The notes: a model not told the origin generated them from the sequence alone. A stretch of DNA of 64,000 bases from Agaricus subrufescens (GCA_029945375.1 CM057068.1:978233-1042232), one strand, 5' to 3'. Numbered from the stretch's first letter, positions 1 to 10,604 are shown. Translations and numbers: made by a program.

Positions 1-407
1 TCATGAGACGAAAAATTCACTATTTGAAGTTGTCTGGGAGCACAATGAGTGGGGTAGAGTATTCTTTGACTTGTTGATGAAGATGGTTCCAGTTTCTCAG
101 AAGGACATTGCTGTGAAGAGGATGAAGGACAGTGTTTCTTTATTTCTCATTCTTCATCATTTTCTTCTATGCATTTCACTCAGTGTACTTGTATCAGAAA
201 CATCGTGTTTGTTTTTCATTTTCATTTCTCATATGGCATTGACCTTGTCTGCCAGATACATTTCTTGTGGGCATCTGTTGTCTCAGTCTCCATGTAATCC
301 CTTGCCCTGGGAGAGGTAGTGTACAGGTGATGTAAAGTATGGGGAATGCATTATGGCACCCTTAAGGTTGATATTGAAATATATCCCATTGATTACAAAA
401 AAAAAAA
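1..407 (+). mobile_element. LINE-like element, 3' end with poly(A) tail
   Basis: This stretch ends in CATTGATTAC followed by 11 A (397-407), and copia LTR sequence starts right after it. The insertion at 961-1646 has the same CATTGATTAC-poly(A) end and a related stretch before it (TGGCAYCC), so the two are copies of one non-LTR family. The upstream part is cut by the window edge. An 82-codon open frame at 71-319 shows no recognisable domain, and I read it as 3' UTR or decayed sequence. No target duplication can be checked because the left end is outside the window. Confidence 0.5.
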
Positions 408-622
408 GAAGCTAAAACAACAATACAAAGAGATTGCTCACTTGTGGACAAGTATAAGAAGCCAAAGACTTCTAAGTCGTCCACAGGCAAGTTCAACATG
501 TGCTGACTAATCTATCATGTGAGCGGAATTGTCTGCTGTACTCTAAGTCAGGATATACACAAAACAAATTAACCAGTCACTCTAATAGCATGACTTAACT
601 GAATGCTTGGGGCATTCTAACA
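408..622 (-). repeat. Copia-1 3' LTR, partial
   Basis: Read on the minus strand, the LTR starts TGTTAGAATGCCCC at 622 and continues to 408, where the LINE poly(A) begins. A close relative lies at 57668-57840, and Copia-3 LTRs (31924-32197) share TGTTAGA.TGCCCCAA and the ACATGTTGAACTTG segment. The distal half of the LTR is cut off by the LINE. This LTR directly adjoins copia coding sequence with no polypurine tract, which shows an internal deletion. Confidence 0.7.
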
Positions 623-3458
623 CTCCCTGCTGGAGATGGCTCTGAAGTGATAGGAGACTTAGGAGAGCTGGGAGGGCCAGCAAATGACGGAACAGCATCA
701 AGTTGAGCTCTAGAAGTGCCAGGGAAGTACCTTTCATTGAATTCTGCCCTTTTGGAGATGATTGAACACTTTGTGACTGGGTTATAGAACTTCCAGCCCT
801 TGTAGTCAGTTGGATAACCTATGAAAATGCATTTTTCATAGTGAGGCTGAAGAGAATCACATTTATCTTGTTGTATATGGACATAGGCAGTGCACCCCCA
901 TACTCAGAGGTGGGAAACATTGGGCTTTCACTTATAGAACACCTGGAAGGGAGTAGAACCTTAGGGCAGCTTATCCAACACCAAGTGCACATCATGCATA
1001 CTTCCACTCACTCTGATTCATGTGTCGCATGAATCAACATCTCTGACACCACCACAGGCATCAATGCTTGTACATTTATTGGCCAGAAGGTTTCTGTCTC
1101 TGGAACCTTGTGCCACATTCAGGGTGCTCACCCCCACTCCGGCTCTGTCTGATGTCAATGATGCCATCAATGGGGCCACCACACCAACCAGTATTGCTGA
1201 CAAGGCATCCACTGTGCTCTATGTGGTGGACCTCACACTGAATCCAACCATTCAACATTGGTGTGTCAACTGCATTGCTTTGAAGTGCGCAAAGGTAAAT
1301 CATTCCACAATGGACACAAAGTGTCCATTCTGGAAACATTGCTTCAACTGGGCCTGGCTTTACTGCCATTTCCCTTGCATTTAGAGGCAGGGTAGGTTCT
1401 TCTCTTACTTCACATTATGATGGCCTTTCATAGTTGTTCTTTTATTCTCTACAGCCTTCATGATTAGTTTTTTATTTATGTCAAGCAGTTGACCATGTCC
1501 TGTGGATATGAGAACAAAGGTTTGTGCATGTTGTTCTGGGCTTAATGTATACTGCCAAGGGTTGAAAGGCAGGGAAACACATTGTGGCATCCCATGTATG
1601 AGTTTGAATTTGAAACAATTCACATTGATTACAAAAAAAAAAAAAAGGGAGTAGAACCAGGGAGAGACAAGGTAGGAAGCCTATTCCACACATGCACCAT
1701 AGAGGAGATGTATTCACCCCAGAAACTCAGAGACAATTTTGACTCAGAGAGCATGGCTGTGATCCTTTCCCCTATAGTTCTGTCAGCCCTTTCAGCTAGA
1801 CCATTCTGCTGAGGCCTGTTGCAAGTAGAATGCCTCCTATCAATGCCACACTGCTCAGTGAACTTCAGGAAGGCTTTAGACATGTATTCACCACCTTTAT
1901 TGTTGTGTAGAGTGCACATTTTGACTCCTAGTTGGTTTTCAGCCCAAGATTTATAGATTTTGAACACTTCAAAGGCCTCAGGCTTGCTTTTCAGCAGATA
2001 TATGTACAGCCTGGAAATGTGTCGTGTCGTCTATAAATGTGATCCAGTACTTGTAGCCTGAGTGGGAAGTGACTGGGAGTGGTCTATGAAGGTCTGAGCA
2101 CACCAGCTTGAGTGGAGATCAATTGTGACTAGTAGAGGAGGGAAAGGAAGCAAATGCATCTTGCCAGCAAGGCAGGGCTCACATATAGGGTCAGGGGATG
2201 ACTTGGAATCAAGTTTGAGGCCTGTAACAAGCTCCTTGTTCACCATAGACCTCACATCAGCATTATTATGGTGAATAAAGCAACAATGCCATAGGGAGAG
2301 GTCACAGGGAAGGATAGAGACCCAAAATGTGGCCTCCAAGGTCAGAGTTGAGCCATCTAGCTCAGCAGAGTTGTTAGGATGGATGGTGGCCATGAAAAGC
2401 ATTGTCCCCTTGCAGCAGAAGGCCATAGAATGAGCAGAAATCATGATAATGAAATTCTTGTGCTGTGCAAGGTATAGACAAGACAGCAGATTACTCCAGA
2501 GAGCAGGAACATGTAAGACTCTAGTAAACTCAGCCACTCTAGCCACTTTTCCACTCAAAACTGGTTCAAAGACCACAGACCCCACCCCAGCAGAGTAAAC
2601 AATTGAGTTATTGGCTAAGCAAATGGGAATGTGATGGGGGGAGTAGGATTTGAACCAATGCTTGTAGGGGGTCATATGAGAAGTGGCCCCTGTATCTGCA
2701 AGCCAGTGGAAGTCAGCATCAAGCTGCAGGGGGGCAGAGAGTGAAGGGGAAGAGGTAGGGAAGAGGGCACTTGCATTTCCAGCAGCTTCTCACACTCTCT
2801 GCGCTTTTTTGGCACCAGGAGTCGAGTTAGAGCTTTTGGAAGTGGTGGGGGAGTCACTGGAGCTGTCCTGGGCCTTGTTGGCCTTGTTTCCTTGACTTCT
2901 GGGCTTCTGAGCATCCTCCTGAGCTTATTTCTTTGCCTTTTCAAATGTCCAGCAGTTGGCCACCTTGTGACCAACCTCCCGCAGAAATCATAGGTCTCTG
3001 ACATGTCTTTGAAGCCAGGACATGCTGCCAGGGCCTGGGAGCCTTCCAAGGTGTCCTAAGCACATTTCCTTTGCTGGATATCCTCTGTAACAAAGGCCTG
3101 ATGAATGGTGGTCTTGTCCAGCTTGTCCATAAGCAGGAGAGACGATGTGAAGGCAGAAAATTCATCTGGAAGCGCCCTAATGAGTGCCATAGAGGCCAGC
3201 TCATCATCCAGCTCATCTAGAGTGAATTTCTCTGGTCTAAGCTCCTTGAGACAACATTTGCAGCCCTCTACATGGTTTATAAGCAACTGGAGTGACTCCT
3301 CTTCAAGTTTGTGGATGCTAAACAGCTCATCATAGACATTGAAGTGCATTCCAGCCTTTTTCTGACAATGTACAGCCTCCAGAGCAGCCCACATCTTGAT
3401 TGGATTGTCCTGGATGCCTGCAAAATGCACTCTTTGGTTTTCTTCAACCATAAGATAC
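623..3458 (-). pseudogene. Copia-1 Gag-Pol remnant (gag, protease, integrase)
   Basis: Ty1/copia polyprotein read right to left. Gag enters at 3458 (its N-terminus is replaced by the SINE), followed by a degraded zinc-knuckle and protease region at about 2.65-3.05 kb, the pre-integrase domain (about 2.0-2.67 kb) and the integrase core (1659-1967), with NGLAERA matching the catalytic-Glu block. The frame then continues through 623-960 after the LINE insertion. Reverse transcriptase and RNase H are absent: sequence just after the integrase tail (matching the Copia-3 region near 34650) abuts the LTR at 622, so about 2 kb is deleted. Several frame changes and stops are present, so the element is dead. 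Family assignment is firm, and exact breakpoints are good to a few bases. Confidence 0.8.
961..1646 (+). mobile_element. LINE-derived insertion with ORF1-type zinc knuckle, poly(A) tail and target duplication
   Basis: A 686-bp block interrupts the Copia-1 integrase frame. It ends in CATTGATTAC plus 14 A (1633-1646) and is flanked by the 12-bp direct repeat GGGAGTAGAACC at 949-960 and 1647-1658, as expected for target-primed reverse transcription. An open frame at 1022-1384 contains a Cys/His cluster (CVNC, then HSTMDTKCPFW) like the zinc knuckles of LINE ORF1 proteins. An ORF1 piece lying next to the 3' tail with no reverse transcriptase between suggests an internally deleted LINE or a LINE-derived non-autonomous element. 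The ORF1 assignment is from motif appearance only. Confidence 0.65.
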
Positions 3459-3576
3459 TGTTAGGATGGAAAAGTGACCACACCAGGGTTTGAACCTGGG
3501 ACCACCCCAATTGCACCAGGAGCTCTAACCACTGAGCTACATGGTCTTGGTATTATAGGAGCTAGGATATTATATA
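3459..3576 (-). mobile_element. tRNA-derived SINE, copy 1
   Basis: About 118 bp matching 4599-4718 in inverted orientation. It contains a tRNA-like domain (3475-3546) preceded by TATATAATATCCTAGCTCCT and followed by a short tail ending CATCCTAACA. It sits exactly at the junction where Copia-1 gag stops and Gypsy-4 sequence begins. No clear target duplication is visible. A real tRNA gene is possible for one copy, but the shared flanks beyond the tRNA argue for a dispersed repeat. Confidence 0.6.
3475..3546 (-). tRNA. tRNA-Cys(GCA)-like sequence inside SINE copy 1
   Basis: Minus-strand cloverleaf: acceptor GACCATG pairs with TGTGGTC, D arm GCTC/GAGC, anticodon loop GTGCAAT with U33 and anticodon GCA, T arm CCAGG-TTCAAAC-CCTGG. 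Pol III box A (TAGCTCAGTGG) and box B (GGTTCAAACC) are present. Base 26 is missing compared with copy 2, which makes a functional tRNA less likely. Confidence 0.5.
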
Positions 3577-4598
3577 CAGTACCACCTGTTCCTCTTCCTC
3601 AATCATTTTTCTAAAGAATACTCAAACAAACTGGCTCATCAATGTCTCAATCATTGGATAACCATCACTTCTCCACTATTTCTGCTCTCAGACACTTCTT
3701 TGTGAAATCAAGGTCTAGTTGTTAGTTATGGCCCATTGCTATTCCTTCAGCAAAGAAACCTTTCCTATCATCTATCTCCTCAACGAAGTCATCTATAGGT
3801 AGAAGATCTTCTTCTTCCTCATTCTGCTTAACCAGCTTGATCTCTTCTCCATCATCATCTGAACCATTGTCATACTGTCAAGTCACTTTATCTCCTGGGT
3901 ACCATTTCCTCTGAGACAACCCATCAGGTCCAAATCCTTTTCCTTTTTGATGAACCAGTGTGAAGTGGAAATGAATTCTAATATATACCACCCAATGATT
4001 CACAGTTGCACTGAGTAACTTGCTGGCATTATTCAACATCCCATGCAAGTGCTTGGCATCAGTCTCAACTATGAGATTTCAACATCCTTGAAGCAAATAA
4101 TTTTCTTCCTTGAGTGCCATACATAGTCCAACTAGTTCTCACTTTGGCTGAGAATATTGCTGTTGCCTCAGATCCATCAATATTGGATTAAATTTGATAT
4201 AATGAATTATTTTTGGCTCCAGCTCATCTCACTGGTACAGATAATATCCCACAGCCCCCCAAGATGAGTCTACAGCTAACACAATTGGCTGCTTACTCGG
4301 AAACCTTGGATTCCTAGTATGAAAACAGTCTCAGATTGCTTCCTTGATCTCAAGCTGTGCTGCTTTCTCAATCATGCCCCACTCAAAAGGAACTCCCTTT
4401 TTGCAAAGATTATACAAAGGAACCACCTTCATAACAAAGTCTCAAATGTGATGTCTGCACATTACTGCCTGTCAGGTGATGACGGGTCAAGTCATCTGAC
4501 AGCTTTGGAGCTCTGAGTTCTCATGAGAAACTGCCTAGTGCCCCAGCCCCTGGAGTGGGCCTGCAGTAGTGAGTTCCAACTCTAGGCCTAGGATACAT

Positions 4599-4718
4599 AT
4601 ATATAATATCCTAGCTCCTACAATACCAAGACCATGTAGCTCAGTTGTTAGAGCTCCCTGGTGCAATTGGGGTGGTCCCAGGTTCAAACCCTGGTGTGGT
4701 CACTTTTCCATCCTAACA
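4599..4718 (+). mobile_element. tRNA-derived SINE, copy 2
   Basis: Inverted relative to copy 1 about 1 kb away. It shares the approach TATAATATCCTAGCTCCT, the tRNA-like body and the tail CTTTTCCATCCTAACA. It splits the Gypsy-4 pol frame: on the minus strand the RT connection region stops at FLGMGG and gypsy sequence resumes beyond about 4590. This makes it a true insertion and not a resident tRNA gene. Confidence 0.65.
4630..4702 (+). tRNA. tRNA-Cys(GCA)-like sequence inside SINE copy 2
   Basis: The better folding copy. Acceptor GACCATG/TGTGGTC (with G-U pairs), D arm GCTC-AGTTGTTA-GAGC, base 26 T, anticodon stem CCCTG/TGGGG, loop GTGCAAT (anticodon GCA), a 5-nt variable loop, and T arm CCAGG-TTCAAAC-CCTGG. 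Boxes A and B are intact, so Pol III transcription is conceivable. Because the flanks are shared with copy 1, I treat it as the SINE head. Confidence 0.5.
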
Positions 4719-5938
4719 CCCCCATCCCCAAGAAAGCTTGGACATCAGTAGTGTTTTCACAATCACCCCAATTCAAAAATTTCTTGATCATTTCCACTTT
4801 CAGCTTTCATCCTTTATATGAACACTCAAACCCTAGGATAACCACTGTGTCAGCACATATCATGGTTTTAGGTCCTGAGAATGTTCCCCCAGCATATTTC
4901 ATCCACTGTAGAATATGATTCACATTTTCCATGTGCTCAAATATGAATTTTCTAATCCCCAAGTTATCTGGTAAGACTTCTGGTACTCCCTTGGCATTTC
5001 CATATCTAGTCATGGGGCCCCTAATTGGCACATTGTCTATATATGGCAATGTGAACTCAGGAATCTTGTCTTGGAGAATGTAAGTCACATCTTCATGGAA
5101 AATTGGCACAGAATTAGTCCATCCCATTGGCAAGGTAATCAAGTGTAAGGCCCCAAACAGTGTTTGAAACATTGTTAAGTCCCTCAAGCCCTTGGCAATT
5201 TCTCTTTCATTGTAGCCAACATACAAATCAAGGTCCTGTTACAGGCTCAACCCACAAAGTGCATAGCTAACTCCTTGGTCACAGGCAGTAAGCCTGAGTG
5301 TGTGATTGTAACCTTGTTCAAAGGTTTGAGACTGTGCACTAGATGTAAACTCTTTCCATCTTTCTTAATCACACAGAACCATCTTGACTGATAAGATGCA
5401 TTTGAGGGTTCATATACTCCTGCATCAATCTTTCTCCAGATGATCCTACACACCTCATCATAAACTGCTGGTGGGATTCTTAAGTTTCTCAAAACCCAAG
5501 GTGTATGAGGCACAGTAGGAATCTTGACTGAAGGGAAATACTCTTTCTTGAAGCTCCCCCTTTCCAAGTCATCCCATGCAAATGCTTCATTTTGTGCCAC
5601 AACTAACCAGTGCATCAATTTAACCTCCTTGGGCCACAAAAACCCATCACTATGTGCCTTATCCATCTTTAACATTTGCTCCTTGGTATATCTTCCTGTT
5701 GGTATGAACTTGGACAGCCTCCTCAGTAATTCTGGCATATCTTTCAAAGGATCACTGATAATATTTCTAACAATTCGAAATTTATCCAGAACCTCCCCTA
5801 GAACAGGCCTAACTTTTAATGCAACTGGCTTATACTTCTTTGCCAGACAGTGCACTAAGTCTCAAGGATTGCCTTGTTCCTCCAACTCTTCCACTGCAAC
5901 TGATTTACTCCTCAAGTTGTGTGGTCTTGACAGTATAC

Positions 5939-8082
5939 ATATGAGCACAGACGAGAACAAATTACTAGGAATCAATTTCGAAACCCTATTTTTCAAAGGA
6001 CACCAAAGCAGAAACAGATTTGAACCCCTCAGACAAGAGGACGACCACGAAACTGAACAGTCATCAGAGAACAAAGCACCGGAACCCAAAGAACCAGAAT
6101 TGACCATCGTACCAAAGAACACACCACTCAATGAAGAACTCAACCGACCAGCAAAAGAACTCAAAGAACTTGAACTGAAAGAAATGGCAAGCAGCAACAC
6201 CATGGAACCCCAAACAACCACCCAAATTGACCACAAAGCGCTCCTCAACCCTGGATATTTCGAGGGAGATAGAAAGAAATTCAACACCTGGTGGAGAGGA
6301 ATCGAAGCATTCCTCAGATTCCACAAAAACCAAGATTCCGACTCCCAGATCCTCATCACCACTAACTGTCTCTGCGGAGAAATCCTGGGATGGTTTGCCA
6401 AGAACTGGGAAGACAAAGTACTCAGATCCAACAACACTGCAGACTGGAAAACCTTTTCCGAAGAGATAATTGAAGCCTTCTCACCTGGTGACAAAAAGGA
6501 AATTGCCAAAGATAAGATCAAAAACTACAAACAAGGAAACTCCCACACCCATGACTTCTTGGTCAAATTCGTTGCACTGGTCAACCAATCAAAAACCAGC
6601 CAAGACCATGCCCTGTATCTCTTGAAGAACCACACCAGATCTGACATCATTCACACCATCTTGGGATACCCCCCCTCAGCAATCCCCACTGACCTCAAGG
6701 GATGGGTTGCTGCCATCGGATCTGTTGGGAAAGGATGGGAAGCCACAGAGAAGAGATGTGATCAGTACACCGCTACTGGAGTCACTTATGGAGGAAACGG
6801 ACAACCCATGGAGATAGGAGCCAGGAAACTAGAATGGGATGACAAAGGAAGGCCCAAATGCCTTAAATGCGGCAAATTTGGCCATATCAAGAAAGAATGC
6901 TGATCTGGAAACCCTAGATCTAATATCAAATGCTATAATTGTGGCAAACCAGGTCACATCACCAGAGTATGCTGAAGCCCAAAGAAACAACAAGCCAAGA
7001 TCCGAGTTATCACTAATGGAGAACAAGGAATGGTCGAAGAAGTCAAGGAGGATTTTCCCCAAGGTTTGGAGTAGGCATGAACTCACGAACCAATGTAACT
7101 AGTCATATGAAAAATCAATATGTTTGCCCACAAAAACGTCCATTGAAATGACTAGGAGTGCAAGAATTAATCTTCCAACCCAAAATCACCAAACCTAATG
7201 GACAAACCTTTGCAGCCAAAACTATGCTCAACTCAGGATGCACCCACACATGCATCGACAAATGAACCGTTCACAATGAATGAATCCTGACCCATGAGCT
7301 CGACAAACCCATACTAGCAACAAATGCAGATGGAACACCAAGTGGAAAGGAGCCAATCACCAAATTCATGAACCTGGACCTGAACATCGAAGGACACCGA
7401 GAATTGATTGACGCTGTAGTAGCAGAACTGGACTCAGCAGACATCTTTATTGGACACAACTGGCTAACAAAACATAACCCAGAGATCGACTGGAATAAAG
7501 GAACAGTTACCTTCTCCCAATGCCCACCAGAATGTTCCATCCAACACTCCAACTTCCATCTACCCGAACGCTTACAACAACTTCAAACCAACTGGGAAAA
7601 CTTTGAAGAAGAAAAAGAACCCAACCTGACCAACCTGATGGATTTACCCAACTACATGTGACCCTACACCCACCTGTTCAACAAAAAGAACTTTGACAAA
7701 CTACCCAAACACACACAATGGGATCACGAGGTCAACCTACTACCAAACGCACCAAACGACATATTGGCAAAAGTATACAAAATGACCCCTAAAGAAGAAA
7801 TCAAACTAAACAAATTCTTGGAAGAAAACCTGGCCACCCAACGCATCCGACCTTCCAAAAGCCCTTATGCTGCCCCATGCTTCTTTGTCCCAAAGAAAGA
7901 CAGCTCACTTTGCTTATGCCAAGACTATAGGAAACTCAACAAAGTAACGGTCCAGGACAAAACCCCACTCCCACTCATCAGCGAAGTTATTGGAAAACTC
8001 AAACACACCAAATATTTCAATAAGCTCAACATCATCTGGGGTTACAACAACGTACAGATTAAGGAAGGAGACGAATGGAAAG
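5939..8082 (+). pseudogene. Inverted duplicate of Gypsy-1 gag-protease-RT(N-terminal)
   Basis: Position p here pairs with 21692-p in Gypsy-1 with no indel, and every stretch compared is identical, including nonsense codons such as TGA at 6901-6903 and 6973-6975. It starts two bases before the gag ATG (5941) and ends inside RT after DEWK. Gag runs 5941-7074 with a CCHC knuckle (CLKCGKFGHIKKEC). Protease follows with the active site changed to NSG, then RT from about 7764. A long frame crossing 5938 is a chimera with antisense Gypsy-4 and is not a gene. The copy is truncated and has no LTR. Confidence 0.85.
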
Positions 8083-8475
8083 CTACATTCGCTGGAAAGC
8101 CCTTTGCAAAGGCCTTCTGCTGATATACATTACATCTACAGTAAGCTGGATATGCGCCCACAGCAGCCCTTTTGTCATCAGAGTGTAATTGAATCATATC
8201 TCTCCCATTTCTTATTGAAAACCTGCAAAACCACATTTGTTGGAAAGCCCTATTGTACACCTCCATGCCCATATATTTTTAAGCTAGGGTAGCCAGGAAA
8301 TGTGCCCACAACAGCCCTGTTTATATTAAGAATGTAAGTGGTTCATATCTTTCTCATTCCTTAACCAAATATTGCGCAACAGCACTCGTTGGAAAGCCAT
8401 TTACAAGAGCTCTCTATCAATATGCATTTCATTTAGAGGGGCCCAGAAATGCGCTCACAGTAGCCCTTTTTATGT
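8083..8475. repeat. Diverged tandem repeat, period about 148 bp
   Basis: Three diverged units. The motif GGAAAGCC recurs at 8094, 8243 and 8391 (spacing 149 and 148), each time followed 60-75 bp later by a GYGC(C/T)CACARYAGCCC-type block and then CATATCT. The third unit is partial. It begins exactly where the duplicated Gypsy-1 segment ends. There is no coding signal. Confidence 0.65.
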
Positions 8476-8999
8476 CCTAGAAAAGCGCTGCCATATCAGG
8501 CAATATGCTGCTCAGTACAGCATAATATTGCATATATATAAAGATATCATGTATATTACTGCCTATTCTAAGTTTCATAACAATTGAGCCAGCCAATAAC
8601 CAGCAATTGAGCAACCATTTATTGCACTACAACTTTGATGGGGCTGATGGGATTATTGATGGAATCACTGATGGGATTGTTGATGGGAGTAGTGATGTAG
8701 TGATGGATGAGTGATGTATTGATGGAAACAGTAATATACTGATGATCTAGATTGGTGGCCTAATCACTTATTGATGTTAACAGTGATGGAATGATGGCAG
8801 AATTGATCCAAATACAATGATTATACCAGTTTGAAATAATGAAAATGCTGTTTCATAGCAATGATAGTGCCAACCTATTGGAATGATAATGCCAACAACC
8901 AATAATGATAGTACCAATAAATGTGTGATTGGATAACTCATAAACCTCATGCATTGGTTATTATGAAAACTCTCGATTGGCAGTAACCAATATTTTATG
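8476..8999. other. AT-rich intergenic sequence with TGATGG-rich minisatellite
   Basis: No gene is visible. Between about 8636 and 8790 the sequence is built of imperfect TGATGGGAT / TGATGGAAT units, and 8850-8930 repeats AATGATAGTGCCAA-like units. These are simple degenerate repeats. Confidence 0.5.
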
Positions 9000-9131
9000 A
9001 TAACAGGTAGCAGCTACTAGTGGTCTTTGCAGGTGCCTTGAAGGTTGTACTGTCCTTCCACCACCATACCATTGACTAACTTCAAATGCAGCATTTCCTG
9101 CATTGCTCCTACTCCCACATGCCCCAACCTC
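9000..9131 (-). pseudogene. Copia-2 fragment (pre-integrase domain, distal part)
   Basis: On the minus strand this continues the WHRRLGHVG motif that is split by Gypsy-1. Joining 16127 to 9131 and removing one ACCTC restores an uninterrupted frame through W-H-R-R-L-G-H-V-G, the GAG-pre-integrase signature of Ty1/copia. Downstream copia sequence is lost at about 9000. Confidence 0.75.
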
Positions 9132-9548
9132 TGTTACGACCTTATAGCGATTAGCTCAGGTTGCAACTTAAGGCAAAGACTTGAGGGTGATAAGGGAATA
9201 TAGCGAGTTGGTAAAGCATAAGGAATACAGAGTATAACTATGCTACTTATAGACAAGTCGACTACCTAATAATAGAAAGAGAAAGTCGGGCTGAGTAAGT
9301 ATACCTGAGGTGTCTGACTAACAATGGGAACAAGTGTACAGAACTGAAAGGTGGCCATCAGCAAAAGGTTTGGCCACTTGAAGCTACTTGAAGCTACTTG
9401 AGGGCTACTTGAGAATTCTCAAGTAGCCCTCAAGTAGCTTCAAGTAGCTTCAAGTGGCCAAACCTTTTGCTGATGCCTGAGCATATGGTTGTGGAGCAGT
9501 AGCACATGGGCCTGGGTCAGGGGACAATAACAGAAATAGATTGTAACA
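9132..9548 (-). repeat. Gypsy-1 3' LTR with MITE inside
   Basis: TGTTACGACC...GATTGTAACA. Without the MITE (9354-9477) it matches the 291-bp partner at 15831-16121. The same LTR family flanks Gypsy-2 and the left end of Gypsy-3. Confidence 0.9.
9354..9477. mobile_element. Foldback MITE, copy 1
   Basis: A near-perfect palindrome, CATCAGCAAAAGGTTTGGC...GCCAAACCTTTTGCTGATG (9356-9475), with a GAGAATTCTC centre and internal ACTTGAAGCT repeats. The partner LTR of Gypsy-1 (near 16043) is an empty site. Comparison shows a 124-bp insert with a 2-bp TG duplication (9352-9353, 9478-9479). Other copies are at 47406 and 50320. Confidence 0.8.
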
Positions 9549-9560
9549 TCACCCTCTGTT
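9549..9560 (-). promoter_or_regulatory. Gypsy-1 polypurine tract
   Basis: Minus strand CAGAGGGTGA directly precedes the 3' LTR. The same position reads TGGAGGGTGA in Gypsy-2 and CAGAGGGTAA in Gypsy-3, as expected for the plus-strand primer site. Confidence 0.6.
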
Positions 9561-9588
9561 CAGGCTTCAGATGTCGATCGAAGCTGGA

Positions 9589-10515
9589 TCAAACATGTGC
9601 GAAGAGATTGTTGAGCAGTTTCCTCTTTGTGTCGGCCATAACCCATTGACTAGTGTGTTTGTTGTATCTGATGAAATGTGGGGCATTGTCCCGTCCTCCG
9701 ATGACAATACGTGCAGGTAATCCTTTGAAGTTTTCCATCTTTCCTTTCTTGTTGAGTAGGATGGTGAGGATCATGTTCCAATAAGAGGCTCTTTCTTCAG
9801 GCATCTTGTTTTGTCTGTTGGTGTGGGTGAAGGCGTAAGAGGTGGGGCATCTGAACTCAGTTGGGGTCGAGGCGGTGGGTATGAACCCTAGGTATTGAAA
9901 GAGGGATTCGGCTTCTTTGGTGAATTTGGGGGAGTGAAGGAAAGCAATGGTGGATAGTCCTGGGGGTCGATTTTCTTTATCAGAGTCTTTGTCCATGTAG
10001 TCTTCTTGTTTAGGAATGGGTAGTGGGGTAGGGTCAGGGATAGGGTTCGGTGTGGTTTCAGCAAGGGGGGAGTTGGGTCTAGTTTCAGGTTCCAGTCGGT
10101 AGGCTTTGCGGATTGCATCTGCAGCCGCAAGTTCCTCGGCTGTTCCGATTCTGTCCATGGTGTTGAGCAGCCTGACAGAGTTGCAGGCAATGGAGTGGGC
10201 CTGGAATTCAATATGGGTGGCGGCAATTCTGGTGATGTCAGTGAGTAGCTTGTTGAAGTGATTTCCTACAATTCCTGTGTCTCCTCCACAGAGTCTGATG
10301 GGAGCAGTAATTCTGCCAGCAATGTTCTGGGTGTTGTTGTTGATCTGGATGATAGAGGCTCTGATTTCTCGGAGTTGTGCCATGGTGTGAAGGGTCCTTA
10401 GGAGGTAGCAGTGTCGTGCGAGGGTAGAGTGTCGGCGTTGGATGTAATCAATGTGGATGGTTTCATTGGTGGGGATGGCAATGGTGGGGATGGTTGGGTT
10501 GGTGCTAGGGTTCAT
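9589..10515 (-). CDS. Gypsy-1 ORF3, conserved extra protein of unknown function (308 aa)
   Basis: An intact 308-codon ORF on the same strand as pol, between the chromodomain and the 3' LTR, in the position where env-like or accessory genes sit. I recognise no domain. What can be seen is a helical N-terminal half with a MAQLREIRA block, an LCGGD motif near residue 78, a proline/acidic linker around residues 150-185 (IPDPTPLPIPKQED, DKENRPPGL), and a basic C-terminal part (SQWVMADTKRK). No signal peptide or membrane segment is evident, which argues against Env. Gypsy-2 (16891-17820) and Gypsy-3 (40517 down to 38201, split) carry the same protein with many substitutions but few frame changes, so it was kept under selection. 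Start ATG 10515 is supported by the same Met in all three copies. Confidence 0.75.
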   Translation of the reverse strand: MNPSTNPTIPTIAIPTNETIHIDYIQRRHSTLARHCYLLRTLHTMAQLREIRASIIQINNNTQNIAGRITAPIRLCGGDTGIVGNHFNKLLTDITRIAATHIEFQAHSIACNSVRLLNTMDRIGTAEELAAADAIRKAYRLEPETRPNSPLAETTPNPIPDPTPLPIPKQEDYMDKDSDKENRPPGLSTIAFLHSPKFTKEAESLFQYLGFIPTASTPTEFRCPTSYAFTHTNRQNKMPEERASYWNMILTILLNKKGKMENFKGLPARIVIGGRDNAPHFIRYNKHTSQWVMADTKRKLLNNLFAHV

Positions 10516-10604
10516 GTTGGCTAGGAGTTCAAGCAGGGGAGTGAACTGGGTAGTTAGCGAAATGTTGGGCAGATCTGGATGAGGGAAAGGCGAGAAACAA
10601 ATGG

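Larger units (their letters stand above)
3577..5938 (-). pseudogene. Gypsy-4 pol fragment (reverse transcriptase and RNase H)
   Basis: A Ty3/gypsy polyprotein of a different family from Gypsy-1 to -3. On the minus strand the RT N-terminal part is open at 5247-5855 and the RT palm at 4807-5226. RNase H follows at about 3.9-4.33 kb, recognisable by a VLAVDSSWGAVGYYLYQ block and a later IVETDAKHL block. The catalytic box reads YIDN where YIDD is expected (5031-5042). At least one stop, just upstream of 5855, lies in a CGA-to-TGA-type context. SINE copy 2 interrupts the frame between RT and RNase H. The 5' side is cut at 5938 by the duplicated Gypsy-1 segment, and no LTR is seen. Confidence 0.75.

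Noticed and set aside
3475..4702. Two ordinary tRNA-Cys genes
   Set aside because: Homology extends beyond the tRNA on both sides and one copy interrupts a gypsy frame; a SINE fits better, although functional tRNA cannot be fully excluded.
5862..6521. Long antisense frames over gag (also 15171-15761 and 46493-47134)
   Set aside because: They mirror the codon bias of Gag on the opposite strand and show no independent motif.
5524..6903. A 459-codon open frame on the plus strand
   Set aside because: It crosses the 5938 junction. The first part is antisense to Gypsy-4 RT and the second is the duplicated Gypsy-1 Gag, so it is a chimera.
9589..10515. Gypsy ORF3 as an envelope gene
   Set aside because: No signal peptide, membrane segment or furin-like site is visible, and the protein is hydrophilic.
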